Shown: positions 20,617 to 29,277 of the stretch, piece after piece
Layout of the letters: each line of letters begins with the position of its first letter
How positions within the stretch are numbered: position 1 is the first letter of the stretch
Origin: Pseudomonas mangrovi
GTDB taxonomy: Bacteria > Pseudomonadota > Gammaproteobacteria > Pseudomonadales > Pseudomonadaceae
Assembly: GCF_003052585.1 (NCBI RefSeq)
Contig: NZ_QASN01000002.1
Location: forward strand, 248,001 to 312,000
DNA: 64,000 nucleotides
Direction: 5' to 3'
Translations under genes and position numbers: made by a program
The notes under the pieces: model-generated
What the model was told of the DNA's origin: nothing
What the model saw: the letters and a program-made list of their open reading frames with translations, nothing else
The model's database searches: none

Positions 20617-20722
20617 TGGTTGCCCTGTCCCTGATTGTCCCGGTCCGCTAAAGAATCGGGACCGCAGACGGGGCGACAATGAAAAGATAGATCTTCTCCC
20701 CGTCATTTTTGAATGGCCCCAC

Positions 20723-21364
20723 TCAACGGGCGCAGAGACTTGCAGCCTCCGGCGGCGCCATGGGTGCTCCCGGCATGCTCAGCCCGTTGACGGTGAGTCC
20801 ACAGGTGGAGGCACTGAAAACAGTTTGCGCGGCGCTCATCTCGACAACCCTGCCGACCAGGTCAGCCCAATCATCGAAGGGTCTTACCTGGCGCTGTGAC
20901 ACGATCTGCTCTGCCGCCCCGTCGCCTACCGTCGGCACGCTCGCCAACTCGGCAACGCTGGCGGAGTTGACATCCACCGGCCGCAAAACGAACCGGGGCG
21001 CGAACGCGGGGCGGTCGCTCTGCAGGCGCTCTGCGTCGAGGGAAGCCTGCCGCTGTTCCTCGAACCTCAACTGCTCGCGCTCCGCAGCGCGCTTCGCGAG
21101 GGCCTCCGGTGTATTGGCCGCGGCCCAGCGCGCTTGCTGCTCGCGGACCGCGATATAGGACTCCTTGGAGATGCAGTCATAGTGAGGGTGGATCTCATAA
21201 CCCTCCTCCAACGCCTGGCTCCGCCGCTCAATGGTTCGCAACGGCGACCCTTCGCAGGCCTGCTGGTAGGCCGGAGTGTCCTCGATCTTCGGCGAGCAGC
21301 CGGAGATCAGTAATGCAGCCAGAGGGAAAAAGAAAAACGACAACGCCAAGCGCATGTGAATCAT
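20723..21364 (-). CDS. Lipoprotein with a ComEA-type helix-hairpin-helix domain
   Basis: The product (213 residues from the ATG at 21364) starts with a hydrophobic signal and lipobox LISGC (Cys23), then a charged Arg/Glu/Ala-rich helical stretch (about 75-115). A helix-hairpin-helix region follows (about 130-175): DVNSASVAELASVPTVGDGA and PFDDWADLVGRVV, as in ComEA and competence-related proteins. In ComEA this fold binds DNA non-specifically. Whether this lipoprotein binds DNA is not known. Start choice: AGAGG lies nine bases before the ATG at 21364; an ATG at 21370 is too close. It is inside the segment framed by the inverted repeat. Confidence 0.72.
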   Translation of the reverse strand: MIHMRLALSFFFFPLAALLISGCSPKIEDTPAYQQACEGSPLRTIERRSQALEEGYEIHPHYDCISKESYIAVREQQARWAAANTPEALAKRAAEREQLRFEEQRQASLDAERLQSDRPAFAPRFVLRPVDVNSASVAELASVPTVGDGAAEQIVSQRQVRPFDDWADLVGRVVEMSAAQTVFSASTCGLTVNGLSMPGAPMAPPEAASLCAR

Positions 21365-21457
21365 GGACATATACCTCTGTAGAAAAGGCCCCACGGTGTA
21401 CCTGGCGGCAAACACCGCTCGGCGATTACTTCGCAGCGCTAGGTTTCAACCCACGAC

Positions 21458-21778
21458 TTATCGTTCCAGCTGATCAACACACTTGTTAAGAAACGATCGA
21501 AGACATTTCGTAGAGCAAAAGTAAATTGAAAACTGCCCGCCCTGAACGTCTTGCGCGATCCGAACGGAGCCTCCGCTAGTCCGCCCATCCCCGTGGGATG
21601 CGATGTCAAAAAATCCGAGGCAGTCAAATGCTGGAACAGCTACGTCGCTACCGACGGGGTACATAGCGCCAGCACTCAGTACCGTAAATGCGCCAGGCGC
21701 AACACTGTCCTGCCCGCCACACCCCGGGCAAATGCCCATACCCGAATCCTGAACGCCTTGAACAATTGGAAGGTTCAT
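21458..21778 (-). CDS. Small putative zinc-binding protein
   Basis: A 106-residue cytoplasmic-looking protein with two Cys pairs: CPGC at residues 17-20 and, near the C-terminus, FCSTKC (Cys88 and Cys92), which resembles FCS/TRASH-type treble-clef zinc fingers. I recognise no family. An in-frame GTG at 21787 would add three residues. It starts 32 bases after the stop of the upstream hypothetical gene on the same strand, so the two may form an operon. Codon use is less GC-biased than in the flanking genes. Confidence 0.55.
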   Translation of the reverse strand: MNLPIVQGVQDSGMGICPGCGGQDSVAPGAFTVLSAGAMYPVGSDVAVPAFDCLGFFDIASHGDGRTSGGSVRIAQDVQGGQFSIYFCSTKCLRSFLNKCVDQLER

Positions 21779-21809
21779 AATGCACACCCGCTAACGTTAA
21801 AACAGCAGC

Positions 21810-22256
21810 TCACAGTTCTGAGCTCGCGCGCTCTTCCGCTGCCTTTGACTGCAGCCTTGCGTTCAACACGGCCAGTGCCCCTGGGTGCTGCAATCGCTGG
21901 CGGAGTCTGTCGTAGGTCCGCTTGCCCACACGCCGGTCGGCGGCCAGCAATATTTCACCTAGGCTCCAAGGGTCGGCAGGAAGGTCCAGCAAACACTCTA
22001 CGGGCGTGTCTATATAGGCTCTCAAGAACTCAGAGATATCGCTGATATCGGTGACATAGGGATAGTTGACGGTACGCCCGTTCGCGTCCTTCGGATAATC
22101 CCAGATCACTTCGCGCCCCAATGTCAGCCAATAGCGCGGCAGATCGGTACTGCCGCTCTGCGAGGCCATGCGATAAACCCTACATTGGATGCGCAGGTCC
22201 AGCTCGCTGGAAAACAGCTTTTCAATTTCTCTTTGCAGCCTGCTCCATCGCTTCAT
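21810..22256 (-). CDS. Hypothetical protein (SF0329-like)
   Basis: A 148-residue soluble protein with no signal peptide. The N-terminal segment (KRWSRLQREIEKLF) followed by CRVYR and DLPRYWLTLGREVIWDYP recalls a family annotated as SF0329, from memory and not verified. The second half (VECLLDLPADPWSLGEILLAADRRVGKRTYDRL) is helical and could form a small winged or helix-turn-helix-like unit. It is upstream of the small zinc-binding protein on the same strand and just inside the right inverted-repeat arm, which suggests it was acquired as cargo. Function unknown. Confidence 0.6.
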   Translation of the reverse strand: MKRWSRLQREIEKLFSSELDLRIQCRVYRMASQSGSTDLPRYWLTLGREVIWDYPKDANGRTVNYPYVTDISDISEFLRAYIDTPVECLLDLPADPWSLGEILLAADRRVGKRTYDRLRQRLQHPGALAVLNARLQSKAAEERASSEL

Positions 22257-22274
22257 CCCGGCTCCTGCCTAATG

Positions 22275-22289
22275 GGGACAGACCACGAT
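22275..22289 (-). repeat. Right arm of the 15-bp inverted repeat
   Basis: gggacagaccacgat is the exact reverse complement of 20602-20616. It lies 18 bases upstream of the start codon of the gene at 21810-22256. The two arms enclose about 1.66 kb and three minus-strand genes. Confidence 0.65.
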
Positions 22290-22341
22290 TTGTCGATCAG
22301 TAATCGTGAGTCATCCTTAATTGCCCATCTTTCAAATCCCG

Positions 22342-22695
22342 TCACCCCTGCCCCTCGTCTTTCCCCTCGCCGGCGCCATCACTTACTCGAACATACAAGT
22401 TGCTTCTTATATAAAAAGCCAGCCACAGCAGCAGCGCACAGACCGCTGCCTCTATCAGGCGCGCGCCATGCAGTGACAGGACCAAGCCTATAAAAGCAAC
22501 ACCCATCAGAACGAGGTATGCGGCGGGAAGCTTGAAAAAAACGCCGGCGGCGATTGCCGCCTGTATCAGCAGGAAAAGGATAAAGATTGGACTGGAGATT
22601 GCGACAAAGGCAATCACAAGCGCGTTGATGATCAGATAGGCAAACAGCAGATGATTCGCGATGCGCGCTCGCGGCGGCAGTACAGCCTTGTACAT
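22342..22695 (-). CDS. Small polytopic membrane protein of unknown function
   Basis: A 117-residue protein with about four closely packed hydrophobic segments (about 15-110) and a short charged C-tail (GAGEGKDEGQG). The start at 22695 follows AAGGAAG, and the N-terminus MYKAVLPPRARIANHLLF has the positive charges expected of a cytoplasmic end. I recognise no family. It stands alone outside the inverted repeat but in the same accessory patch. The 254 bases between it and the next gene hold nothing I can identify. Confidence 0.6.
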   Translation of the reverse strand: MYKAVLPPRARIANHLLFAYLIINALVIAFVAISSPIFILFLLIQAAIAAGVFFKLPAAYLVLMGVAFIGLVLSLHGARLIEAAVCALLLWLAFYIRSNLYVRVSDGAGEGKDEGQG

Positions 22696-22949
22696 GATGT
22701 TCTTCCTTGTTTGTGGGACAGCCACGTCGCTTTCGCAGCGCCGGGAACTCCTCTTCTACCAGGCAATTTCCCGGCACCCCCCACGGAAGAGACTCCGTAG
22801 ATCGTGTCAGCAAGTGCTTCAGTCGCAGGAGAGGCGGGCTCCGACATTAGGGGAGTCAGAACGCTACGTCCATGCCTCCGACGAGTGAACGCCCGGCGGC
22901 GAAAATCTGCTCAGGACCCTGGCCGATCCTCGACCACGGAATGCCTGTC

Positions 22950-24182
22950 CTATCTGTGCCGCCACCACTCCAGCACCCCCTCCCCCGCCTTCCGCCCGCT
23001 GGCGAAGCAGGCGGTGAGCAGGTAGCCGCCGGTGGGGGCTTCCCAGTCGAGCATCTCGCCGGCGCAGAACACGCCGGGCAGGCGTTGCAGCATCAGGTTC
23101 GAATCCAGCTCACTCCAGCGCACGCCGCCGGCGCTGCTGATCGCTTCGTCCAGCGGGCGCGGGCGGATCAGGCGTAGCGGCAGTTGCTTGATCGCCCGGG
23201 CCAGGCGTACGGGATCGGTGAAACAGGCGGGATCGGCCAGTTCACGCAGCAGGCCTGCGCGCACGCCGTCCAGGCCCAGCTGGCGTTGCAGATGCTTGGC
23301 CAGCGACTGGCTGCCGCGCGGTTTTTGCAGCGCCTTTTCGACCTTCGCCAGCTCCATCTGCGGCAGCAGGTCGATATGCAGCAGCGCCTCTGCCGCGGTA
23401 TTGATCCGCTCGCGGATGGCTGCCGACAGCGCATAGATCAGCCCGCCCTCGACGCCTTGGGCGGTGACCACGAACTCGCCACGGCGCGGCGCCTCGCCGG
23501 CCAGGGCAGCGGCCACCGGCTTGACCGGCGCGCCGGCGAATTTCTGTGTCAGGTGCTCGCTCCAGCCGGCCACCTCGAAGCCGCAGTTGGCTGGCTGCAG
23601 CGGCGCAATCTCGATGCCGCGCGACGCCAGCAACGACACCCAGGCGCCGTCCGAACCCAGCCGGGCCCAACTGCCGCCGCCGAGTGCCAGTAGCTGCGCA
23701 TCGAAGCGCTGCAGTTGTTCGCCGTCCGGGGTGGCCAGGCGCAGCGCGCCGTCCTCCGCCCAGCCCAGCCAGCGACTGCGGGTGTGCAGCCGCACGCCCG
23801 CCTCGCGCAGACGACGCAGCCAGGCGCGCAGCAGCGGCGCGGCCTTCATTTCACGGGGGAAGACGCGTCCCGAGGTGCCAACGAAGGTCTCGATGCCCAG
23901 GCCGTGAATCCAGCTGCGCAGGGCATCGGCGTCGAAGGCTTCGAGCAGCGGACGGACATGCTCGCGGGCCTGGCCGTAGCGAGTGACGAAGTCGGCAAAG
24001 GGTTCGGCGTGGGTGATGTTCATCCCGCCCACACCGGCCAGCAGAAACTTGCGCCCGAGCGAGGGCATGGCATCGAACAGATCGACCGAGGCGCCGCCGG
24101 CTGCCAGCACCTCGGCGGCCATTAGGCCGGCCGGGCCGCCGCCAATCACGGCGACACGCGGGGCTTTGGAAGAGTCGGTCAT
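22950..24182 (-). CDS. HI0933/BaiN-like flavoprotein (TIGR03862 type)
   Basis: A 410-residue FAD-dependent oxidoreductase of the HI0933 family. The N-terminal dinucleotide fold VAVIGGGPAGLMAAEVLA (about 10-27) binds FAD, GRKFLLAGVGGMNITHAEP is the family-specific motif, and the C-terminal motif GVFCAGEMLDWEAPTGGYL closes the FAD site. Substrates are mostly undefined; related BaiN reduces steroid double bonds. The first ATG at 24182 gives a standard N-terminus. It is single, with no evident operon partner. Confidence 0.9.
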   Translation of the reverse strand: MTDSSKAPRVAVIGGGPAGLMAAEVLAAGGASVDLFDAMPSLGRKFLLAGVGGMNITHAEPFADFVTRYGQAREHVRPLLEAFDADALRSWIHGLGIETFVGTSGRVFPREMKAAPLLRAWLRRLREAGVRLHTRSRWLGWAEDGALRLATPDGEQLQRFDAQLLALGGGSWARLGSDGAWVSLLASRGIEIAPLQPANCGFEVAGWSEHLTQKFAGAPVKPVAAALAGEAPRRGEFVVTAQGVEGGLIYALSAAIRERINTAAEALLHIDLLPQMELAKVEKALQKPRGSQSLAKHLQRQLGLDGVRAGLLRELADPACFTDPVRLARAIKQLPLRLIRPRPLDEAISSAGGVRWSELDSNLMLQRLPGVFCAGEMLDWEAPTGGYLLTACFASGRKAGEGVLEWWRHR

Positions 24183-24289
24183 GGCGCAGCGCTCGCAGCG
24201 GGAAAGGCGCGCATTCTAACCGAGCGGGATGGCCGGGCGGGCGTGACCTGCTCGCTCGCCGAAGCCGGGCTCCCTGCACGCCGCTACTT

Positions 24290-24333
24290 CCCTCATCCGG
24301 CGCTGCGCGCCACCTTCTCCCGGCGGGAGAAGG
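24290..24333. repeat. Dispersed intergenic repeat (ccctcatccggcgctgcgcg type)
   Basis: A 44-base element of the form ccctcatccggcgctgcgcg, caccttctcccg, gggagaagg. Close copies are at 38261-38305 and, reversed, about 32889-32928. Relatives with ccctcacccg..ctctcccgg are at 32991-33030 and 34498-34539. Each contains a short hairpin and lies next to a gene end. Confidence 0.7.
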
Positions 24334-24342
24334 AACGCCACA

Positions 24343-25509
24343 TCAGGGCGTAAGGATCACCTTGCGGCAGTCTTCCTGGCGCTTCTCGAAGATGCGGTAA
24401 CCCTCGGCGGCATTGGCCAGCTTCATGTGGTGGCTGGTGATCACCTCGGGCTGCAGCTCGCCGCGCTCGATGTAGCCGAGCAGCTCCGGCAGGAAGCGGT
24501 GCACGTGGGTCTGGCCCATCTTGAAGGTCAGGCCCTTGTCGAAGGCGTCGCCGAACAGGAAGCCATGGATCGGCCCGGCATACACCCCCGGCACGCTGAC
24601 CGTGCCACCGCGGCGCACGGCGGCGATGCATTGGCGCAGCGCCTTGCCGCTGGAGCCTTCGAGCTTGAGATTGGTGAGGATGGTCTCGGTCATACTGCCC
24701 TTGGCCTCGAAGCCGACCGCATCGATCACCGCATCCACCCCGCGCTGGCCGGCGGTGCGCTCGATCAGCGCCTCGGCCGGATCGTCGATCTCGTCGAAGT
24801 TGAGCGGGATCGCACCGTAGGTCAGACGGGCGAACTCCAGGCGGTAGGGATGGTGGTCGATGATGAACAGCTGCTCGGCGCCGAGCATGCGTGCGCAGGC
24901 CAGGCTCAGCAGGCCGACCGGACCGGCGCCGAACACAGCCACGCTGGAACCCTTGCCTACCCCGGCGTTGGTCACCGCCTGCCAGGCGGTCGGCAGGATA
25001 TCGGTGAGGAACAGCACCTTGTCGTCGGACAGGGTGTCCGGCACCTTGAACGGACCGACGTTGCCCTTGGGCACCCGCACGTATTCGGCCTGCCCACCCG
25101 GCACGCCGCCGTACAGGTGGCTGTAGCCGAACAGCGCCGCACCCGGCGGAATCTGCTTCTTGTTGAGGATGGCGCCGCGGCCGCTGTTGGTGGTTTCGCA
25201 GGCGGCGGTCAGGTCCATCTGGCAGAAGAAGCATTCGCCACAGGCGATCACGAAGGGGATGATCACCCGGTCGCCCTTGGCCACCGCGGTGACCGCCGGG
25301 CCGACCTCCTCGACCACACCCATGAACTCGTGGCCGAAGATGTCGCCGTCTTTGACCTGGGGAATCTTGCCGCGGTACAGGTGCAGATCGGAGCCACAGA
25401 TGGCGGTGGCCGTGACCCGCAGGATGACGTCGTCGGGTGCCTGGATGATCGGATCGGGAACCGACTCCACGCGTACGTCGTGAGAGCCGTGATAGGTGAC
25501 TGCCTGCAT
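24343..25509 (-). CDS. Zinc-dependent alcohol dehydrogenase (MDR superfamily)
   Basis: The 388-residue protein is a medium-chain dehydrogenase/reductase. The catalytic zinc site has Cys38 in ICGSDLH and the GHEFMG histidine. The structural zinc site is CGECFFC plus a later Cys (CQMDLTAAC). The Rossmann motif [10 protein letters not shown] (about 185-194) binds NAD(P). Features such as [11 protein letters not shown] and the long insert resemble glutathione-independent formaldehyde dehydrogenase-like enzymes, but the substrate cannot be read from sequence. The start at 25509 is set by a strong GGAGG; a further upstream in-frame start at 25575 is less likely. Confidence 0.92.
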   Translation of the reverse strand: MQAVTYHGSHDVRVESVPDPIIQAPDDVILRVTATAICGSDLHLYRGKIPQVKDGDIFGHEFMGVVEEVGPAVTAVAKGDRVIIPFVIACGECFFCQMDLTAACETTNSGRGAILNKKQIPPGAALFGYSHLYGGVPGGQAEYVRVPKGNVGPFKVPDTLSDDKVLFLTDILPTAWQAVTNAGVGKGSSVAVFGAGPVGLLSLACARMLGAEQLFIIDHHPYRLEFARLTYGAIPLNFDEIDDPAEALIERTAGQRGVDAVIDAVGFEAKGSMTETILTNLKLEGSSGKALRQCIAAVRRGGTVSVPGVYAGPIHGFLFGDAFDKGLTFKMGQTHVHRFLPELLGYIERGELQPEVITSHHMKLANAAEGYRIFEKRQEDCRKVILTP

Positions 25510-25634
25510 GGAAACCTCCGCTGAGCCATAGGTGACACGTGGAGCTGGGAAGCGCCAGGCACCGACGAAGTTCAATGCAGCGGGATCGGTGGCGACGTGG
25601 TCGAAGCAGGAATTCAGCAGATGAAGAAATCACC

Positions 25635-26195
25635 ATGAGCGAGCTGTACACCCCACGCCTGCTGTTGCGGCAATGGCGCGATGAGGACCTCGAGCCGCTG
25701 GCGCGAATGAGCGCCGACCCCGAGGTGATGCGCTACTTCCCCGCCTGTCTGGATCGCGCCGAGTGTGCTGCGCTGATCGAGCGCTGCCGCGACCATTTCG
25801 CCCGCCACGGCTTCGGTCTCTGGGCGCTGCAGCGGCGCGACAGCGGCGAGTTCATCGGCTTCACCGGCCTGGGCCACATGGGCTTCGAGGCGCACTTCAC
25901 CCCGGCCATCGAGATCGGCTGGCGCCTGGCGCGGGCGCACTGGGGCCAGGGGCTGGCCAGCGAAGCGGCGCGGGCCGCGCTGGCCCATGGCTTCACTGAG
26001 CTGGGCATGGCGCGGATCATCGCCTTCACCGCCGTGAGCAACCTGCCTTCACAGAGCCTGATGCAGGCCCTCGGCATGCAGCGCGACCCGGCCGACGACT
26101 TCGACCACCCCAACCTGCCGGCCGACCATCCACTGCGCCGGCACGTGCTTTACACCCTGGATCGCGAGTGCTGGCTGGAGCGGGCAGATGACTGA
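25635..26195 (+). CDS. GNAT N-acetyltransferase (RimJ/RimL type)
   Basis: A 186-residue acetyltransferase with the typical opening TPRLLLRQWRDEDLEPLARM, the acetyl-CoA binding segment WRLARAHWGQGLASEAARA (about 96-114), and SLMQALGMQR near the end. Members acetylate protein N-termini, antibiotics or small amines; the substrate is unknown. The start at 25635 has a weak ribosome site. The last eight bases overlap the start of the SagB-like gene, so the two are probably co-translated. Confidence 0.87.
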   Translation: MSELYTPRLLLRQWRDEDLEPLARMSADPEVMRYFPACLDRAECAALIERCRDHFARHGFGLWALQRRDSGEFIGFTGLGHMGFEAHFTPAIEIGWRLARAHWGQGLASEAARAALAHGFTELGMARIIAFTAVSNLPSQSLMQALGMQRDPADDFDHPNLPADHPLRRHVLYTLDRECWLERADD

Positions 26196-27789
26196 TATCG
26201 AGACCGTGCGCGCCTACCACGCGCTCAGCAGCCACGAGCCGCAGCGTGCCGCGCCGGGCCCCGGCATGCTCGACTGGTCGACCCAGCCGGCACCCTTTCG
26301 CCACTACCTGGGCGCGCTGCAACTGCCGCTGCTGCACCGGCCGCTGCAAGAATCGCCGGACTATGACGCCGTCTTCGCCGGCCCTCTGGACGGGCCGGCA
26401 CCGCTGAACCTGGCCAGCGTCTCGCAACTGCTCTACGACAGCCTGGCGCTGTCGGCCTGGAAGGAGGCCGGCGGCAATCGCTGGGCACTGCGGGTCAATC
26501 CATCGAGCGGCAACCTGCATCCGACAGAGGCCTATCTGCTGCTGCCGGCCGGCGCCGTCTCGTCTGGCGCATGTCTGGCCCACTACCGGGCGGACAGTCA
26601 CGCGCTGGAGCTGCGCGCCGAGCTGCCGACGGATCTGGCCCGACGCCTGGCTGAAGACGTCCCCGCCGGCGGCCTGCTGCTGGCGCTTTCCGACATTCCC
26701 TGGCGCGAGGCCTGGAAGTACGGCGAGCGCGCCTATCGCTACTGCCAGCTCGACGCCGGCCATGCGCTGGCCTGCCTGGCGATCGCCGCCAGCGCACTGG
26801 GCTGGCAGCTGCGGGTGTTGCGCGGCGTCGCCGAGACAACCCTGGATGCGGTCTTCGGACTGGACCGCGAAGGCTTCCACGAGCACGAATCGGTTGGCGC
26901 CTTGTGCTGGATCGGCCCGCCGCAAGCGAGCGAATTCAATCTGTCGCCCGCCTTGCTGGATGGCCTCGCCGAGCTCGCGCTGCACGGTCGGCCCAATCGC
27001 CTCTCGCCCAGCTATCGCGCCTGGCCGCAGCTGTCCCAGGTGCTGGAAACCTGTCGCGCGCCGACCCGGCCGCCCGCGCCCGACTGGCGTGCGCCTGCTG
27101 CGGCGATCACCCCCGACAACCCCGGCCTCGCCCTGCGGCCGCTGCTGCATCAGCGGCGCAGCGCCCAGGCCATGGATGGCCGCGCCGGTATTCGCGTCGA
27201 GCTGCTTGCCGCCTGGCTGCAGCGCCTGCTGCCGCAACACTCACCGGTGCCCTTCGCCTGTAGCGGCGAGCCGACGGAAGTCGATCTGCTGCTGTTCATC
27301 CACCGCGTCGAGGGACTGACACCCGGGCTGTACTGGCTGGACCGCAGCGGTCGTGGCCCGCAGTCGCTGCGCGCGGACTTCGTCTGGGAAGCGGCGCAGC
27401 CCGGCCTGCCGCTCTTCCGCCTGCTCGAAGGCGACGCCCGCGGCCTGTCCGCCTTTCTCAGCTGCGAGCAGGACATCGCCAGCGACGGCGTGCTCGCCCT
27501 GGCCATGCTGGTGCACCTGGACGAGGCGCTGGCCGATGGCGCCTGGCGCTACCCGCGGCTTTACTGGGAATGCGGACAGATCGGCCAGTTGCTCTACCTG
27601 GAAGCCGAGGCAGCCGGGCTGTCAGGAACCGGGATCGGCTGCTTCTTCGATCATTCCCTAACTGAATTGCTCGGCATTCCCGACAAATCCCGGCAAAGCC
27701 TTTACCATTTCACGATCGGCAGGGCCCTGACAGACGAGCGCATCAGCTCGCTGCCCGCCTATTCGAATCTCCGCCCTTTGCCTGTGTGA
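26188..27789 (+). CDS. Tandem nitroreductase-fold SagB/ThcOx-like dehydrogenase
   Basis: The 533-residue protein has two FMN-nitroreductase-like halves. The N-terminal half (about 75-250) carries RVNPSSGNLHPTEAYLLLP and KYGERAYRYCQLDAGHALAC, typical of SagB/ThcOx enzymes that oxidise azolines in peptide natural products. The C-terminal half (about 310-530) has YWECGQIGQLLYLEAEAAGL and GIGCFFDHSLTELLG. No YcaO cyclodehydratase or precursor peptide is visible nearby, so a role in RiPP synthesis is not supported here. Gene overlaps suggest an operon with the GNAT enzyme upstream and tesB downstream. Confidence 0.85.
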   Translation: MTDIETVRAYHALSSHEPQRAAPGPGMLDWSTQPAPFRHYLGALQLPLLHRPLQESPDYDAVFAGPLDGPAPLNLASVSQLLYDSLALSAWKEAGGNRWALRVNPSSGNLHPTEAYLLLPAGAVSSGACLAHYRADSHALELRAELPTDLARRLAEDVPAGGLLLALSDIPWREAWKYGERAYRYCQLDAGHALACLAIAASALGWQLRVLRGVAETTLDAVFGLDREGFHEHESVGALCWIGPPQASEFNLSPALLDGLAELALHGRPNRLSPSYRAWPQLSQVLETCRAPTRPPAPDWRAPAAAITPDNPGLALRPLLHQRRSAQAMDGRAGIRVELLAAWLQRLLPQHSPVPFACSGEPTEVDLLLFIHRVEGLTPGLYWLDRSGRGPQSLRADFVWEAAQPGLPLFRLLEGDARGLSAFLSCEQDIASDGVLALAMLVHLDEALADGAWRYPRLYWECGQIGQLLYLEAEAAGLSGTGIGCFFDHSLTELLGIPDKSRQSLYHFTIGRALTDERISSLPAYSNLRPLPV

Positions 27790-27799
27790 GGAAGTATCG

Positions 27800-28675
27800 A
27801 TGAGCAAGCCACTGGATGATCTGGTCGACCTGCTGAGCCTGGAACAGCTCGAAGAAGACCTGTTCCGCGGCCGCAGCCTGGACCTCGGTTTTTACCGCCT
27901 GTTCGGCGGCCAGGCCCTGGGCCAGAGCGTTTCCGCCGCAACCCAGACGGTCGACCCGCGCCGCTCGGTGCATTCGGTGCACGGCTACTTCCTGCGTGCC
28001 GGCGACGCCAACCTGCCGATCGTCTACCAGGTCGAACGCCAGCGTGACGGCGGCAGCTTCAGCTCGCGCCGGGTTACCGCGATCCAGAAGGGCGCGCCGA
28101 TCTTCAGCTGCAGCGTCTCCTTCCATGGCGTGGAAGAGGGTTTCCACCACCAGCCGAGCATGCCCCAGGGCATTCCCGAGCCCGAGGGCCTGGTCTCCGA
28201 GCAGGAGATGGCGCGCAAGTACGTGCACCTGATGCCGGAGTCGATGCGCGAGTCCTACCTGGCCGAACGCGCGGTGGAAATCCGCCATGTCGACCGCATC
28301 GACCCGCTCGATCCCAAGCCGCGCGAGCCGGTGAAGTACCTGTGGTTCCGCGCCAACGGCAGCCTGCCGGACAACCCCGAGCTGCACAAATACCTGCTGG
28401 CCTACGCCTCCGACTTCAATCTGCTGGTGACTTCGCTGCTGCCGCACGCGGTGAGCGTGCATCAGCCGACCATGCAGTGCGCCAGCATCGACCACGCGAT
28501 CTGGTTCCACAGCGACCTGCGCATGGACGACTGGCTGCTGTATGCGATGGACAGCCCATGGGCCGGCAACGCCCGCGGATTCTCTCGCGGCAGCATCTTC
28601 AACCGCGCCGGCCAGTTGGTGGCCTCGGTCGCCCAGGAAGGCCTGATCCGCCATCGCGAGCAACGCAAGAAGTGA
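27800..28675 (+). CDS. tesB: Acyl-CoA thioesterase II
   Basis: TesB hydrolyses medium- and long-chain acyl-CoA to free fatty acid and CoA in the cytoplasm. The 291-residue double-hotdog protein contains the N-terminal FRGRSLDLGFYRLFGGQALG motif and the C-terminal catalytic set: Asp in ASIDHAIWFH, Ser/Thr in RGFSRGSIFN and Gln in SVAQEGLIR. The start at 27800 follows GAGGAAG, 10 bases after the SagB-like stop. Its stop overlaps the HAD gene by four bases. Confidence 0.95.
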   Translation: MSKPLDDLVDLLSLEQLEEDLFRGRSLDLGFYRLFGGQALGQSVSAATQTVDPRRSVHSVHGYFLRAGDANLPIVYQVERQRDGGSFSSRRVTAIQKGAPIFSCSVSFHGVEEGFHHQPSMPQGIPEPEGLVSEQEMARKYVHLMPESMRESYLAERAVEIRHVDRIDPLDPKPREPVKYLWFRANGSLPDNPELHKYLLAYASDFNLLVTSLLPHAVSVHQPTMQCASIDHAIWFHSDLRMDDWLLYAMDSPWAGNARGFSRGSIFNRAGQLVASVAQEGLIRHREQRKK

Positions 28676-29277
28676 GCTGGCAGCAGGCGCGGCACTGGGT
28701 GTTCGACATGGACGGCACCCTGACGCTGGCGGTGCATGACTTCGCCGCCATCCGCCGCGCCCTGGACATCCCGCCCGAGCACGACATCCTCGAACACCTC
28801 GCCGCCCTGCCGCCGGAGCAGGCCGCGCCCAAGCGCGCCTGGCTGCTGGAGCACGAACGCGAACTGGCGGCGGCCTCGCGCGCGGCACCCGGCGCCGTGA
28901 CGCTGGTGCGCGCGCTGCAGCGGCGCGGCGTGCGCCTCGGTCTGCTCACCCGCAACGCCCAGGAACTGGCGGTGCATACGCTGCAGGTGATCGGGCTGGC
29001 CGACTGCTTCGCCCACGCAGACATCCTCGGCCGCGACGAGGCACCGCCCAAGCCGCACCCCGGCGGTCTGCTGCACCTGGCGCAGCGCTGGCAGGTCGCG
29101 CCGCAGCAACTGGTGATGGTCGGCGATTACCGCTTCGACCTCGAATGCGCCCGCGCCGCCGGCGCCTGCTCGGTGCTGGTCAACCTGCCCGAGAATCTCT
29201 GGCCGGAACTTACCGACGTCTTCGCCCGCGATTGCAGCGAACTTCTCGAACACCTCGAGACCTCCGTACCTTCGTAG
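28672..29277 (+). CDS. HAD-superfamily phosphatase
   Basis: A 201-residue hydrolase starting at a GTG that overlaps the tesB stop (GTGA). Motif I is FDMDGTLT (Asp12 nucleophile, Asp14), motif II is LLTRN, motif III Lys lies in PPKPHPGG and motif IV is VGDYRFDLECA, so all catalytic residues are present. It resembles phosphoglycolate phosphatase-like members with a small helical cap (about 25-75). The substrate is unknown. It is the last gene of the GNAT, SagB-like, tesB, HAD run. Its stop is embedded in an intergenic repeat cluster. Confidence 0.88.
   Translation: MSWQQARHWVFDMDGTLTLAVHDFAAIRRALDIPPEHDILEHLAALPPEQAAPKRAWLLEHERELAAASRAAPGAVTLVRALQRRGVRLGLLTRNAQELAVHTLQVIGLADCFAHADILGRDEAPPKPHPGGLLHLAQRWQVAPQQLVMVGDYRFDLECARAAGACSVLVNLPENLWPELTDVFARDCSELLEHLETSVPS

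Noticed and set aside
20586..22950. Insertion sequence or phage remnant in the accessory patch
   Set aside because: No transposase, integrase or phage gene was found between or next to the inverted-repeat arms. Only the repeat arms and composition suggest mobility, so I report a candidate cassette and do not name an element.
26188..29277. A RiPP (thiazole/oxazole peptide) biosynthesis cluster around the SagB-like gene
   Set aside because: No YcaO, no precursor peptide, no exporter; the neighbours are GNAT, TesB and HAD genes of general metabolism.
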